Shown here in pieces: positions 46,390 to 56,659 of a stretch of DNA of 64,000 nt. The DNA comes from Stakelama pacifica (GTDB lineage: Bacteria; Pseudomonadota; Alphaproteobacteria; Sphingomonadales; Sphingomonadaceae). The stretch lies in the NCBI RefSeq assembly GCF_004361835.1, contig NZ_SNWD01000006.1:1-64000 (forward strand). The letters run 5' to 3'. Under the pieces are notes generated by a model. It saw only the letters and a list, made by a program, of their open reading frames with translations. It made no database searches and had not been told where the DNA came from. Both the position numbers and the translations under genes were made by a program. Position 1 is the stretch's first letter. The number at the start of each line of letters is the position of its first letter.

Positions 46390-46417
46390 AGGTGCCGTTG
46401 GGAGGAACTTAAGGAGC

Positions 46418-47026
46418 GTGCGGACGGTTGCGCGCTTTATGAACCAACTCTCCACCGATTCCGACAATCGCGCCAGCCGCTACCCGTTGCTCGCGCATCC
46501 GCATGTCCATTTGTCGGGCACGGTGGATCAGGCGATGTATCAGTCGTTTCGTGAGCAGCTGAGCAATGCGCCGGACGAAGGCGCGATCGTCGTCGCTATC
46601 TCGACGCTGGGCGGCGATCCGGAGGTTGCGCGGCTGATGGGCGATGAAATTCGCCTGATGCGCGATTATTCGGAGCGCGAAATCCTGTTTCTGGGAAAGG
46701 TCGCGGTCTATTCGGCGGGGGCGACCTTCATGGCGGCGTTCCCGGTCGACAAGCGGTTTCTGACGCGCGGGACGCGGATCATGATCCATGAACGGCTGAT
46801 CACCAAAACGATCAATCTGTCGGGCCCCTTGCGAAGCTGTGTCGCCTCGCTGAAAGCCAGCCTCCATGAAATCGAACATTCGATTCGAATCGAGGAAGAG
46901 GGATTCACCGATCTGGTGCGCGGGTCGGATATATCGTTCGAAACGGTACGCGAACGCGCGCCGGAAAACTGGTATATCGAGGCGGAAGAAGCGCGCGACC
47001 TGAAACTTGTCCTCGACGTTATCTGA
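46418..47026 (+). CDS. ClpP-like (S14 family) protease homologue
   Basis: A 202-residue protein with the ClpP fold pattern: IVVAISTLGGDPEVARLMGD (oxyanion Gly-Gly at 65-66), KVAVYSAGATFMAAFP where the nucleophile normally lies, and TRIMIHERL with His124. In ClpP the nucleophile sits in a GxAASM context; here the aligned position reads GATFM, with Thr103 and the nearest Ser at 99. Catalysis is therefore uncertain. It starts with GTG, supported by GGAGGA 11 bases upstream. It separates sdhA from sdhB. A regulatory or crotonase-like role cannot be excluded. Confidence 0.7.
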   Translation: MRTVARFMNQLSTDSDNRASRYPLLAHPHVHLSGTVDQAMYQSFREQLSNAPDEGAIVVAISTLGGDPEVARLMGDEIRLMRDYSEREILFLGKVAVYSAGATFMAAFPVDKRFLTRGTRIMIHERLITKTINLSGPLRSCVASLKASLHEIEHSIRIEEEGFTDLVRGSDISFETVRERAPENWYIEAEEARDLKLVLDVI

Positions 47027-47142
47027 TTCCCCGAATGTTCGCATTTGCGGTATGCGCGATGCTGAGCTATCGAGCCGCATCGGGTTGACCGCGGATGCGG
47101 GGAAGCCCATCTCGGGACTCTGATCAAAGACCGGAATGGATA

Positions 47143-47925
47143 ATGGCCGAATTCACCCTGCCGAAGAATAGTGTTGTCAAAAAGGGCAAGGCGCACCCCG
47201 CTCCTGAGGGAGCGAGCCGGGTGAAGAAGTTCAAAATCTATCGCTACGATCCCGATTCGGGTGAAAATCCGCGCTACGACACCTATGCCATCGATCTGGA
47301 CGATTGCGGGCCGATGGTTCTTGACGCGCTGATCAAGATCAAGTCGGAGCAGGATTCGACGCTGACCTTCCGCCGGTCGTGCCGTGAAGGCATTTGCGGA
47401 TCCTGCGCGATGAACCTCGACGGCAAGAACGGCCTCGCCTGCACCACGGCGATGGAAGACATTAAGGGCGAGATTCGCATCACGCCGCTGCCGCATATGG
47501 ACGTGATCAAGGATCTTGTCCCTGATTTCACCCATTTCTATGCGCAATATGCTTCGATTCAGCCTTGGCTGAAGACCGTGACGCCGCCGCCCGCAGGCAA
47601 GGAGCGGCTGCAGTCGCCCGAACAGCGCGATCAGCTCGACGGCCTGTACGAGTGTATTTTGTGCGCCTGCTGCTCGACCTCGTGCCCCAGTTACTGGTGG
47701 AATTCGGATCGCTTCCTTGGCCCTGCGATCCTGCTTCAGGCCTATCGCTGGCTGGCCGACAGCCGCGACGAGATGACCGGTGAGCGCCTCGACGAGCTGG
47801 AAGATCCCTTCCGCCTCTATCGCTGCCACACGATCATGAACTGTGCGAACGTCTGCCCCAAGGGGCTGAACCCGGCCAAGGCGATTGCCGAGACCAAGAA
47901 GATGATCGTCGAACGCGCGATCTGA
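47143..47925 (+). CDS. sdhB: Succinate dehydrogenase iron-sulfur subunit
   Basis: A 260-residue subunit carrying the 2Fe-2S, 4Fe-4S and 3Fe-4S clusters that pass electrons from FAD to quinone. The 2Fe-2S cysteines are Cys80, Cys85, Cys88 and Cys100 (CREGICGSC). [16 protein letters not shown] and [15 protein letters not shown] provide the others. The ATG at 47143 begins the family-typical [10 protein letters not shown]. Its separation from sdhCDA by about 1 kb is unusual. Confidence 0.96.
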   Translation: MAEFTLPKNSVVKKGKAHPAPEGASRVKKFKIYRYDPDSGENPRYDTYAIDLDDCGPMVLDALIKIKSEQDSTLTFRRSCREGICGSCAMNLDGKNGLACTTAMEDIKGEIRITPLPHMDVIKDLVPDFTHFYAQYASIQPWLKTVTPPPAGKERLQSPEQRDQLDGLYECILCACCSTSCPSYWWNSDRFLGPAILLQAYRWLADSRDEMTGERLDELEDPFRLYRCHTIMNCANVCPKGLNPAKAIAETKKMIVERAI

Positions 47926-47934
47926 TTCGATCCC

Positions 47935-48396
47935 ATGGTAGCCGACAGCAGCACGGCGCCGCATTTCGTCTATGAAGATGATCCCGACCTTCCGGGCTGG
48001 AAGCGTTGGGAACTGGGCGAGGCGGGGCGCTATAACGACTTTCTCGGGCCGCTGTCGGTTCGGATGGAGGGCGATGTCGCGCGCGTGCGGATGGTGCCGC
48101 AGCACTGCCATTCCAATGTTTCGAACAATCTGCACGGAGGTGTGCTGCTCGGCTTTGTCGATGTGGCGATGTTCGCTGCATCGCGCGGATTCGAGGTGTT
48201 GACCGCAGGGGCGGGCGTGACGCTCGACGTGTCGGTGCAGTTTCTCGCCGCGGGTTCGGTTGCCTCCCCGGTCGAGGCGCATGTCGAATTGCTGCGCGAA
48301 ACGGGGCGGATGCTGTTCCTGCGCGGGCTGGTGGTGCAGGATTCGACGACGATCGGCAATTTTTCCGGCACGCTGCGCAAGCTGTCGCCGCGATGA
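47935..48396 (+). CDS. PaaI/YbgC-type hotdog thioesterase
   Basis: A 153-residue single hotdog domain. The helix motif NNLHGGVLLGFVDVAMF (about 62-78) and the strand GVTLDVSVQFLAA are typical of the PaaI thioesterase family, which hydrolyses acyl- or aryl-CoA esters. Substrate is unknown. It begins 9 bases after sdhB and its stop overlaps the zapE ATG (ATGA), so it belongs to the same unit. Confidence 0.85.
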   Translation: MVADSSTAPHFVYEDDPDLPGWKRWELGEAGRYNDFLGPLSVRMEGDVARVRMVPQHCHSNVSNNLHGGVLLGFVDVAMFAASRGFEVLTAGAGVTLDVSVQFLAAGSVASPVEAHVELLRETGRMLFLRGLVVQDSTTIGNFSGTLRKLSPR

Positions 48397-49535
48397 GCAC
48401 TGTCCTCAAACGCTATTCGCAGCTGGTCGAAGCGGGCGAGCTGAAGCCCGATGCCGAGCAGGCGGCGGTGGCGGAGCGGCTCGACAGACTCGCGCAGGAG
48501 CTGGAAGCCGTGCCGAAGCGCGGCAGCCTGCTCTGGAAAGTGCTGGGCAAGGCGCCTGAACCTGCGCGCGGCCTGTATATGTGGGGCGGGGTCGGACGCG
48601 GCAAATCCATGCTGATGGATTTGTTCTTCGACAATCTCGACATTCGCCGCAAACGCCGCGTGCACTTCCACGAATTCATGCTGGAGGTGCACGAACGCCT
48701 CGCCGAGGAACGCAAGAAGGAAGCGGGCGACCCGATCGTGCCGGTCGCCGATGCGATGGTCGGCGAAGCGCGCCTGCTCGCCTTTGACGAGATGGTCATC
48801 AACAATACCGCCGATGCGGCGGTGCTCTCGCGCCTGTTCACGCGGATGATGACGCACGGTCTGACCGTGGTGACAACATCGAACCGGCCGCCCTCCGATC
48901 TGTATAAAAACGGACTGAACCGCTCGCTCTTCCTGCCGTTCATCGATCTGTTGCAGGAACGGCTCGACGTGCTGTCGCTCAACGGACCGGTCGATTATCG
49001 GCTCGACCGGCTGGGCAGCATGGATACCTGGCTGGTGCCCAACGGTCCGGAAGCGACGGCGGAACTGTCCGATGCGTTCTTTCGCCTAACCGACTATCCG
49101 GTCGAGGATCGTGCGCATGTCCCGACCTGTGAATTGCCGGTGGGCGGCACGCGCGAGCTGCACGTGCCCAAATGCCTGAAGGGCGTTGCGGTATTCAGCT
49201 TCAAACGGCTGTGCGGCGAAGCGCGCGGATCGTCCGATTATCTCGCCATTGCGCGGCGATTCCATACCGTCGTACTGGTCGGCATTCCCAAGCTCGGCCC
49301 CGAAAATCGCAACGAAGCGGCGCGCTTCGTGACGCTGATCGATGCGCTGTACGAGCATAAGGTAAAGCTGCTCGCCGCAGCCGATGCCGTGCCCGAACAT
49401 CTTTATGATGAAGGCGACGGGCGGTTCGAATTCGAACGTACCGTGAGCCGCCTCAACGAGATGCGCTCCGACGAATATCTCGCCAAGGGGCATGGCGAGG
49501 GCGAAACGCTGGACGCGCCGGGGACGACTGCCTAG
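48393..49535 (+). CDS. zapE: Cell division protein ZapE (AFG1-like ATPase)
   Basis: A 380-residue ATPase of the AFG1/ZapE family, which affects Z-ring stability in bacteria and respiratory-complex turnover in mitochondria. Walker A is GGVGRGKS (65-72), Walker B is LLAFDEMVINN, and sensor TTSNRPPSDLYKNGL is characteristic. The C-terminal region contains VLVGIPKLGPENRNEAARFVTLIDALYE, a ZapE hallmark. The position right after sdhB is conserved in many alphaproteobacteria as far as I recall; the overlap with the thioesterase gene supports co-translation. Confidence 0.94.
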   Translation: MSTVLKRYSQLVEAGELKPDAEQAAVAERLDRLAQELEAVPKRGSLLWKVLGKAPEPARGLYMWGGVGRGKSMLMDLFFDNLDIRRKRRVHFHEFMLEVHERLAEERKKEAGDPIVPVADAMVGEARLLAFDEMVINNTADAAVLSRLFTRMMTHGLTVVTTSNRPPSDLYKNGLNRSLFLPFIDLLQERLDVLSLNGPVDYRLDRLGSMDTWLVPNGPEATAELSDAFFRLTDYPVEDRAHVPTCELPVGGTRELHVPKCLKGVAVFSFKRLCGEARGSSDYLAIARRFHTVVLVGIPKLGPENRNEAARFVTLIDALYEHKVKLLAAADAVPEHLYDEGDGRFEFERTVSRLNEMRSDEYLAKGHGEGETLDAPGTTA

Positions 49536-49561
49536 CCTCTATCCCAAAACAGGAGGGATGG

Positions 49562-51454
49562 ATGTGGAAGGTGGTTGCCGGCCTGATTGCAGGCAGCATG
49601 GCGCTGTGCGCAGCGCAGGCGCAGGAGGTGGTTCCTGCCGCCCGGGACGGGACTCCCCCAATCACGCTTGTCGCGGCGGATATGCGCGCCGGGCAGGACC
49701 TGTCGGGGCCGTGGCATAGGGGGATCGACCCCTATCGTGACGGGCTGGCGGGTTTTCATGGCGGCGATCCCGGCCTTTCCAGCAGGCGCTATGCCGATCT
49801 CGACATTGCCGCGACCGAGCGCAACGACGGCGGCGCGCTGTTCGAGCAGGATCTGGCGCGCGGGCCGGTGGTGACCTTGCCCTCCTCCTGGCTCACTGAG
49901 GCGCCTGAGCTTCGCCACTATCAGGGGCTGGTCTGGTATCAGCGCCATTTCGATACCGCGAAGCAGCCTGGCAAGCGGTATCTGCTGCGCTTCGGTGCGG
50001 CGAATTATGCCGCCTATGTCTATGTGAACGGCGCGAAGGTGGGCGAGCATCGCGGCGGGTTCACGCCGTTCACCTTCGACGTGACCGACCGGCTGCGCGA
50101 TGGCGATAATCAGATCACCGTCGGAGTCGATTCGCAGCGAAGCGATGCGGACGTGCCGCCGCCTGTCACCGACTGGGAGACCTATGGCGGCATTACCCGC
50201 GAAATTCGCCTGATCGCGGTTCCTGCGACCTTTATCGACGATGCATGGGTGCGGCTGGAGCGCGACGGGAACATTCATGCGAGCGGCAGGCTGGAGGGCG
50301 CGCAGGCTGCGGGCATGGCAGTGAAGGTGACGATCGCCGGGCTGAGCGTGCCGCTCTCAGCGCGAAGCGATGCGAGCGGCCATTGGGAGGCAAGCGCCCC
50401 GGTGCCCGCCAATCTCGAGCGCTGGTCGCCCGAGCGCCCGCGCCTGTACGATGTGACCGTTGCTGCGGGCGAAGACCGGCTGACCGACCGCATCGGCTTT
50501 CGCACTGTCGCGGTCGATGGTGACCGGATTCTGCTCAACGGCAAGCCGATCTTCCTGCGCGGGATCAGCATTCATGAAGAGGAGTTCGGCGCTGATCCGA
50601 CCCGTGCGATCACGCCTGCCGCCGCCCGCGCGCTGCTCACCGAGGCGAAAGAGGGGCTCAACGGAAATTTCGTCCGGCTGGCGCATTATCCGCATTCCGA
50701 AGTCATGACGCGCATGGCGGACCGGCTTGGCCTGCTCGTATGGAGCGAAATTCCGGTCTATTGGCGCGTCGCGTTCGATAACCCCGCCACGCTGGCCGAT
50801 GCACGCACGATGCTGGCCGAGAATATCCGGCGCGATCGCAACCGCGCCGCCATCATCCTGTGGAGCGTCGGCAATGAAACGCCGGTGAGCGACGCCCGCA
50901 ATCATTTCCTGCGCACGCTGGCGGGCGATGTCCGGCGGCTCGACGATACGCGACTCGTCACTGCGGCCCTGCTGTCGCATCGGGAAAAGCGCGGCGGTGC
51001 CGATACGGTGGTGATCGACGATCCGCTGATTCCCGCGCTCGATGTGATGGCGGTGAACGCCTATAATGGCTGGTACAGCGACGACCGGCTTGCCGATCTG
51101 CCCGCCCTCCGATGGACGTCCGCTTATGACAAGCCGCTGATCTTTTCCGAACTGGGGGCAGGGGCGAAAGCGGGCTATCACGATCCGGCGGGCACCCATA
51201 AATTTTCCGAAGAGTTTCAGGCGGAATATTATCGCCAGACCCTGAAAATGGCTGAGAAGGTGCCGCATCTGCGCGGAATGTCGCCCTGGATATTGAAGGA
51301 CTTCCGCTCCCCGCGCCGCCAGCACCCGGTATATCAGCAAGGATGGAACCGCAAAGGGCTGGAATCGGAAACCGGACAGCGCAAACAGGCGTTTAGCGTT
51401 CTGGCAGACCAATATCGCCGCTGGGCCGAGGCGCCGCCCGACCCGGTGGAGTAG
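49562..51454 (+). CDS. Secreted glycoside hydrolase family 2 (beta-galactosidase/glucuronidase-like)
   Basis: A 630-residue protein with a signal peptide (about 1-21, ending AAQAQ). A GH2 sugar-binding domain follows (SWLTEAPELRHYQGLVWYQRHF), then an Ig-like domain and a TIM barrel. The acid/base is Glu439 in SVGNETPV and the nucleophile is Glu530 in FSELGAGAKAG. Substrates of the family are beta-galactosides, glucuronides or mannosides. It carries its own ribosome site (AGGAGGG). An ATG at 49558 is out of frame. It sits between zapE and mdh without metabolic relation to them and lacks sugar transport genes nearby. Confidence 0.9.
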   Translation: MWKVVAGLIAGSMALCAAQAQEVVPAARDGTPPITLVAADMRAGQDLSGPWHRGIDPYRDGLAGFHGGDPGLSSRRYADLDIAATERNDGGALFEQDLARGPVVTLPSSWLTEAPELRHYQGLVWYQRHFDTAKQPGKRYLLRFGAANYAAYVYVNGAKVGEHRGGFTPFTFDVTDRLRDGDNQITVGVDSQRSDADVPPPVTDWETYGGITREIRLIAVPATFIDDAWVRLERDGNIHASGRLEGAQAAGMAVKVTIAGLSVPLSARSDASGHWEASAPVPANLERWSPERPRLYDVTVAAGEDRLTDRIGFRTVAVDGDRILLNGKPIFLRGISIHEEEFGADPTRAITPAAARALLTEAKEGLNGNFVRLAHYPHSEVMTRMADRLGLLVWSEIPVYWRVAFDNPATLADARTMLAENIRRDRNRAAIILWSVGNETPVSDARNHFLRTLAGDVRRLDDTRLVTAALLSHREKRGGADTVVIDDPLIPALDVMAVNAYNGWYSDDRLADLPALRWTSAYDKPLIFSELGAGAKAGYHDPAGTHKFSEEFQAEYYRQTLKMAEKVPHLRGMSPWILKDFRSPRRQHPVYQQGWNRKGLESETGQRKQAFSVLADQYRRWAEAPPDPVE

Positions 51455-51471
51455 AGCCGTGCGCCAGCTTA

Positions 51472-51494
51472 TTGCACTTGCGAACCATGTGCAA
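51472..51494. promoter_or_regulatory. Inverted repeat upstream of mdh
   Basis: TTGCAC-(11 bases)-GTGCAA is a perfect 6-base dyad in the 156-base gap before mdh. Its placement fits an operator or the promoter region of the mdh-suc-lpd unit. No known regulator could be matched. Confidence 0.35.
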
Positions 51495-51550
51495 AGAAAG
51501 ACGTTAACCTTTGGGCGTTACCGGTTGCCCCCGCGCTTTTAAGCGCCTAA

Positions 51551-52573
<1,023 letters not shown>

Positions 52574-52580
52574 TTCGCCG

Positions 52581-52607
52581 CGGCCCCGCGACTCTGCGGG
52601 GCCGTTT
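52581..52607 (+). terminator. GC-rich hairpin between mdh and sucD
   Basis: CGGCCCCGC pairs with GCGGGGCCG around a 6-base loop and is followed by TTT. It may terminate or attenuate transcription after mdh. A second small hairpin (TGCCGG..CCGGCA, 52620-52637) lies just before the sucD ribosome site. Confidence 0.55.
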
Positions 52608-52655
52608 CATGGCACGCGATGCCGGTGTTCGCCGGCACCACGGAGAAGGTCACGA

Positions 52656-53540
52656 ATGAGCATCCTCGTCGATAAGAATACCAAGGTCATTACCCAGGGT
52701 ATGACCGGTGAAACCGGCAGCTTCCACACCAAAGCTGCGCTGGAATATGGCACGCAGATGGTCGGCGGTGTTACGCCGGGCAAGGGCGGCACCACCCATC
52801 TCGACCTGCCGGTGTTCGACACCGTGGCAGAGGCGAAGGAAAAGACCGGCGCCGATGCGAGCGTCATCTATGTTCCGCCGCCCTTCGCAGGCGATTCGAT
52901 CCTTGAAGCGATCGATGCCGAAATCCCGCTGATCGTTTGCATTACCGAGGGCATTCCGGTGCTCGACATGGTGAAGGTAAAGCGCGCGCTTTCGGGTTCG
53001 AAGTCGCGCCTGATCGGCCCGAACTGCCCCGGCGTGCTGACGCCCGGCGAATGCAAGATCGGCATTATGCCCGGTTCGATCTTCTCGAAGGGTTCGGTCG
53101 GCGTCGTGTCGCGTTCGGGCACGCTGACCTATGAGGCGGTGTTTCAGACGACCAATGCAGGTCTGGGCCAGACCACGGCGGTCGGTATCGGCGGCGATCC
53201 GGTCAACGGCACCAACTTTATCGACGTGCTTGAGCTGTTCCTTGCCGATGACAAGACCGAATCGATCATCATGATCGGTGAGATCGGCGGCAGCGCTGAG
53301 GAAGAAGCCGCGCAGTTCCTGAAGGACGAAGCGAAGAAGGGCCGCAAAAAGCCGATGGTCGGCTTTATCGCGGGCCGCACCGCACCCCCGGGACGCCGTA
53401 TGGGCCATGCCGGCGCGATCGTTTCGGGCGGCCAGGGCGGCGCGGACGACAAGATCGCGGCGATGGAATCGGCGGGTATCCGCGTTTCGCCTTCGCCTTC
53501 GCTGCTCGGCGAAACGCTGGTCGAAGTTCTTAAAGGTTAA
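52656..53540 (+). CDS. sucD: Succinyl-CoA synthetase alpha subunit
   Basis: A 294-residue CoA-binding subunit that carries the phosphohistidine intermediate. CoA site: [15 protein letters not shown] near residue 12. The active His lies in [17 protein letters not shown] (about 246-262). [12 protein letters not shown] is the subunit-interface signature. The beta subunit sucC, normally just upstream, is absent from this window, so the holoenzyme needs a gene located elsewhere. Confidence 0.96.
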   Translation: MSILVDKNTKVITQGMTGETGSFHTKAALEYGTQMVGGVTPGKGGTTHLDLPVFDTVAEAKEKTGADASVIYVPPPFAGDSILEAIDAEIPLIVCITEGIPVLDMVKVKRALSGSKSRLIGPNCPGVLTPGECKIGIMPGSIFSKGSVGVVSRSGTLTYEAVFQTTNAGLGQTTAVGIGGDPVNGTNFIDVLELFLADDKTESIIMIGEIGGSAEEEAAQFLKDEAKKGRKKPMVGFIAGRTAPPGRRMGHAGAIVSGGQGGADDKIAAMESAGIRVSPSPSLLGETLVEVLKG

Positions 53541-53544
53541 GCGT

Positions 53545-53626
53545 GTCGCCCCGGCGGAGGCCGGGGCCGCTGCCCGTTCCGGGATGCGCTGCTTACAATA
53601 AAGGCTCCGGCCTCCGCCGGAGCGAC
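53545..53626. repeat. REP-like inverted hairpin pair 1 (sucD-sucA spacer)
   Basis: Two hairpins in opposite orientation: GTCGCCCCGGCGGAGGCCGG... at 53545-53568 and GGCTCCGGCCTCCGCCGGAG... at 53603-53626. The second is nearly the reverse complement of the first. They fill the spacer between sucD and sucA. Confidence 0.8.
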
Positions 53627-53638
53627 GGAGTGAAGGCC

Positions 53639-56575
53639 ATGGGTTATGAAGGCCTGGATTTTTCGGAAATCGCCGGTGGGGTGAGCCCCGCTTTCGTCGA
53701 GACCCTGTACCGCAAGTACAAGGCTGATCCGACCTCGATCGAGGCGGGATGGCGCGAATGGTTCGACGGGCTGGAAAACGCGGTTTCCGGGCCAAGCTGG
53801 GCGAACCCGAACTGGCCGCCCAAGGATACCGATTCGCTGACCGCAGCGCTCGATCCGACGCAGATGGAGGCAGCGCCCAAGCCTGCGAAACCCGACAAGC
53901 CCGAAGCGAAAGTAGCCGCTGGTAAAACGGCAAGCACCGAAGATGTGGCAAAGGCGGCGGGCGATTCGATCCGCGCCATGATGCTGATCCGCACCTATCG
54001 CGTGCGCGGTCACCTTGCCGCCAATCTCGATCCGCTGGGCGCGCATCAGTCCGAAATGCCCGAGGATCTTCGCACCGAATATCACGGCTTTCCCGATAGC
54101 GAGATCGACAGGCCCGTCTATCTGGGCGGCGCACTCGGCCTTGAAACCGCTACGGTGCGCGAACTGGTCAATATTCTGCGCGCCAATTACTGCGGCAATG
54201 TCGGCCTGGAATATATGCACATCGCTGATGTCGAGGAGCGCCGCTTCCTCCAGGAGCGTATGGAGGGCAAGGACAAGGCGATCGAATTTACCGAGACGGG
54301 CAAAAAGGCCATTCTCGGCAAGGTGATCGAAGCCGAGCAGTGGGAAAAATTCCTCGGCAAGAAATATGTCGGGACCAAGCGGTTCGGCCTCGACGGCGGC
54401 GAATCGATGATTCCCGCGCTTGAAGCGGTGATCAAATATGGCGGTCAATATGGCGTACGCGAAATCGTGTACGGCATGGCGCATCGCGGCCGTCTGAACG
54501 TCCTCGCCAATGTGATGGCAAAGCCATTCCGCGTGATCTTTCACGAATTTTCGGGCGGTTCGGCAAACCCCGAAGATGTCGGCGGTTCGGGAGATGTGAA
54601 ATACCATCTCGGCACCAGCACCGATCGCGAATTTGACGGCATCAACGTGCATATGTCGCTGGTCGCCAATCCCTCGCACCTTGAAGCGGTCGACCCGGTC
54701 GTGCTGGGCAAGGCACGCGCGATCCAGACCTATCGCGACGATCTGGAGGCGCATGAGCAGGTGCTGCCGGTGCTGATCCATGGCGATGCGGCCTTTGCGG
54801 GTCAGGGTATCGTGTGGGAATGCCTCGGCTTTTCGGGCATTCGCGGATACAATACCGGCGGCTGCATCCATTTCGTCATCAACAACCAGATCGGCTTCAC
54901 GACGAGCCCGCAATTTGCGCGCTCCTCGCCCTATCCCTCGGACGTGGCGAAGGGCGTTCAGGCGCCGATCTTCCACGTTAACGGCGACGATCCCGAAGCG
55001 GTCACCTTTGTCTGCAAGATGGCGATGGAATTCCGTCAGCGCTTCAAGCGCGACATCGTGATCGACATGTGGTGCTATCGCCGCTTCGGCCATAATGAGG
55101 GCGACGAGCCGAGCTTTACGCAGCCGATCATGTATTCGGCGATCAAGCAGCACCCGCCGGTCAGCGAAATCTATGGCAAGCGCCTCGCTGAGGAAGGCGT
55201 GATCGACGGCGACTTCGTCAAGGAGAAGGTGGAGCAGTTCACCAATCTGCTCGAAGGCGAATTCGAAGCAGGCGAGAGCTATAAGCCGAACAAGGCGGAC
55301 TGGTTTGCCGGTCGCTGGTCGGGCCTGTCGGTTCCCGCCGATGCAGAAAGCGGACGGCGCAGCGTCGATTCCGGGCTGGATCGCAAGCTGTTCGATTCGC
55401 TCGGTCGCACGCTGACCACCGCGCCCGACGATCTGGAGATGCACAAGACGCTTCGCCGGATCATCGATGCCAAGCGCAAGATGTTCGAAACCGGCGAAGG
55501 GTTCGACTGGGCGACCGGCGAAGCGCTGGCATTCGGATCGCTGCTGTCGGAAGGCTATGGCGTCCGTCTGTCGGGTCAGGATTCGGGTCGCGGGACGTTC
55601 AGCCAGCGGCACGCTGTCTGGGTCGATCAGAAGGACGGGCATGGCTATGTGCCGCTCGACCAGATCGAACATGGCCGGTTCGAGGTGCTCGACAGCCCGC
55701 TGTCCGAATATGGCGTGCTGGGCTTCGAATATGGCTTTGCGCTTGCCGATCCGAAAACGCTGGTCCTGTGGGAAGCACAGTTCGGCGACTTTGCGAACGG
55801 CGCGCAGATCATGATCGATCAGTTCATCGCGAGCGGTGAGGCGAAATGGCTTCGCGCCAACGGCCTCGTGATGCTGCTTCCGCATGGCTATGAAGGGCAG
55901 GGGCCGGAGCATAGCTCGGCGCGGCTCGAACGCTATCTGCAGCTTTGCGCGCAGGACAATATGCAGGTTGCGAACTGCACCACGCCGGCGAACTATTTCC
56001 ATCTGCTTCGCCGGCAGATGCACCGCAATTTCCGCAAGCCGCTGATCCTGATGACGCCCAAGTCGCTGCTTCGGCACAAAATGGCGGTGTCGAACGCGGA
56101 CGATTTCCTCGGCGACAGCCATTTCCGGCGCATCCTGTCCGACCCGTCGGCCCCTGCTGATGGCGAGACCAAGCGTCTTGTGCTGTGCACGGGCAAGGTC
56201 GCCTATGACCTGATCGAAGCGCGCGATGCTGCGGGTGACAAGAACACCCAGATCGTTCGTATCGAGCAGATCTATCCCTTCCCGGGCGATCCGCTGACCG
56301 AACGGCTGAAAAAGATGCCCGCACTGGAAGAGGTCGTCTGGTGTCAGGAAGAGCCAAAGAACAACGGCGCATGGTTCTTTGTCGAACCGCTGATCGAACA
56401 GTGCCTGACCGATGCTGGCGTGAAGCCCGCACGGGCCACCTATGCAGGTCGCGCCGCAGCGGCGTCGCCCGCAACCGGCCTGATGAAACGGCACCAGGCC
56501 GAACAGGGCGCGTTGGTGGCAGAGGCGCTGGGGCACAGCGTCAAGGACGAAATCCGCCGCACGCGGCAGGGTTAA
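53639..56575 (+). CDS. sucA: 2-oxoglutarate dehydrogenase E1 component
   Basis: A 978-residue thiamine-diphosphate decarboxylase, the first enzyme of the 2-oxoglutarate dehydrogenase complex. The N terminus (SPAFVETLYRKYKADP) is the part that docks to E2. The TPP region is HGDAAFAGQGIVWECL with NNQIGFTTSP. GQGPEHSSARLERYLQL is a C-terminal-domain signature. The ATG at 53639 is chosen because the upstream open part lies in the REP repeat. Length is normal. Confidence 0.97.
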   Translation: MGYEGLDFSEIAGGVSPAFVETLYRKYKADPTSIEAGWREWFDGLENAVSGPSWANPNWPPKDTDSLTAALDPTQMEAAPKPAKPDKPEAKVAAGKTASTEDVAKAAGDSIRAMMLIRTYRVRGHLAANLDPLGAHQSEMPEDLRTEYHGFPDSEIDRPVYLGGALGLETATVRELVNILRANYCGNVGLEYMHIADVEERRFLQERMEGKDKAIEFTETGKKAILGKVIEAEQWEKFLGKKYVGTKRFGLDGGESMIPALEAVIKYGGQYGVREIVYGMAHRGRLNVLANVMAKPFRVIFHEFSGGSANPEDVGGSGDVKYHLGTSTDREFDGINVHMSLVANPSHLEAVDPVVLGKARAIQTYRDDLEAHEQVLPVLIHGDAAFAGQGIVWECLGFSGIRGYNTGGCIHFVINNQIGFTTSPQFARSSPYPSDVAKGVQAPIFHVNGDDPEAVTFVCKMAMEFRQRFKRDIVIDMWCYRRFGHNEGDEPSFTQPIMYSAIKQHPPVSEIYGKRLAEEGVIDGDFVKEKVEQFTNLLEGEFEAGESYKPNKADWFAGRWSGLSVPADAESGRRSVDSGLDRKLFDSLGRTLTTAPDDLEMHKTLRRIIDAKRKMFETGEGFDWATGEALAFGSLLSEGYGVRLSGQDSGRGTFSQRHAVWVDQKDGHGYVPLDQIEHGRFEVLDSPLSEYGVLGFEYGFALADPKTLVLWEAQFGDFANGAQIMIDQFIASGEAKWLRANGLVMLLPHGYEGQGPEHSSARLERYLQLCAQDNMQVANCTTPANYFHLLRRQMHRNFRKPLILMTPKSLLRHKMAVSNADDFLGDSHFRRILSDPSAPADGETKRLVLCTGKVAYDLIEARDAAGDKNTQIVRIEQIYPFPGDPLTERLKKMPALEEVVWCQEEPKNNGAWFFVEPLIEQCLTDAGVKPARATYAGRAAAASPATGLMKRHQAEQGALVAEALGHSVKDEIRRTRQG

Positions 56576-56585
56576 GGTAGTAACC

Positions 56586-56650
56586 GTCGCCCCGGCATGT
56601 GGCCGGGGCCGCTTTGCAAATTAAAGGATTCCGGCTTCCGCCGGAAGGAC
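56586..56650. repeat. REP-like inverted hairpin pair 2 (sucA-sucB spacer)
   Basis: The hairpin GTCGCCCCGGCATGTGGCCG... at 56586-56610 faces ATTCCGGCTTCCGCCGGAAG... at 56628-56650. It is the same GTCGCC-type family and head-to-head arrangement as the sucD-sucA pair. Confidence 0.75.
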
Positions 56651-56659
56651 GAGGTAGAG

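Noticed and set aside
53537..56536. A 999-codon open frame antisense to sucA
   Set aside because: It mirrors the codon bias of sucA on the other strand, is rich in Arg/His/Asp with no family motif, and high-G+C genes commonly leave such open frames.
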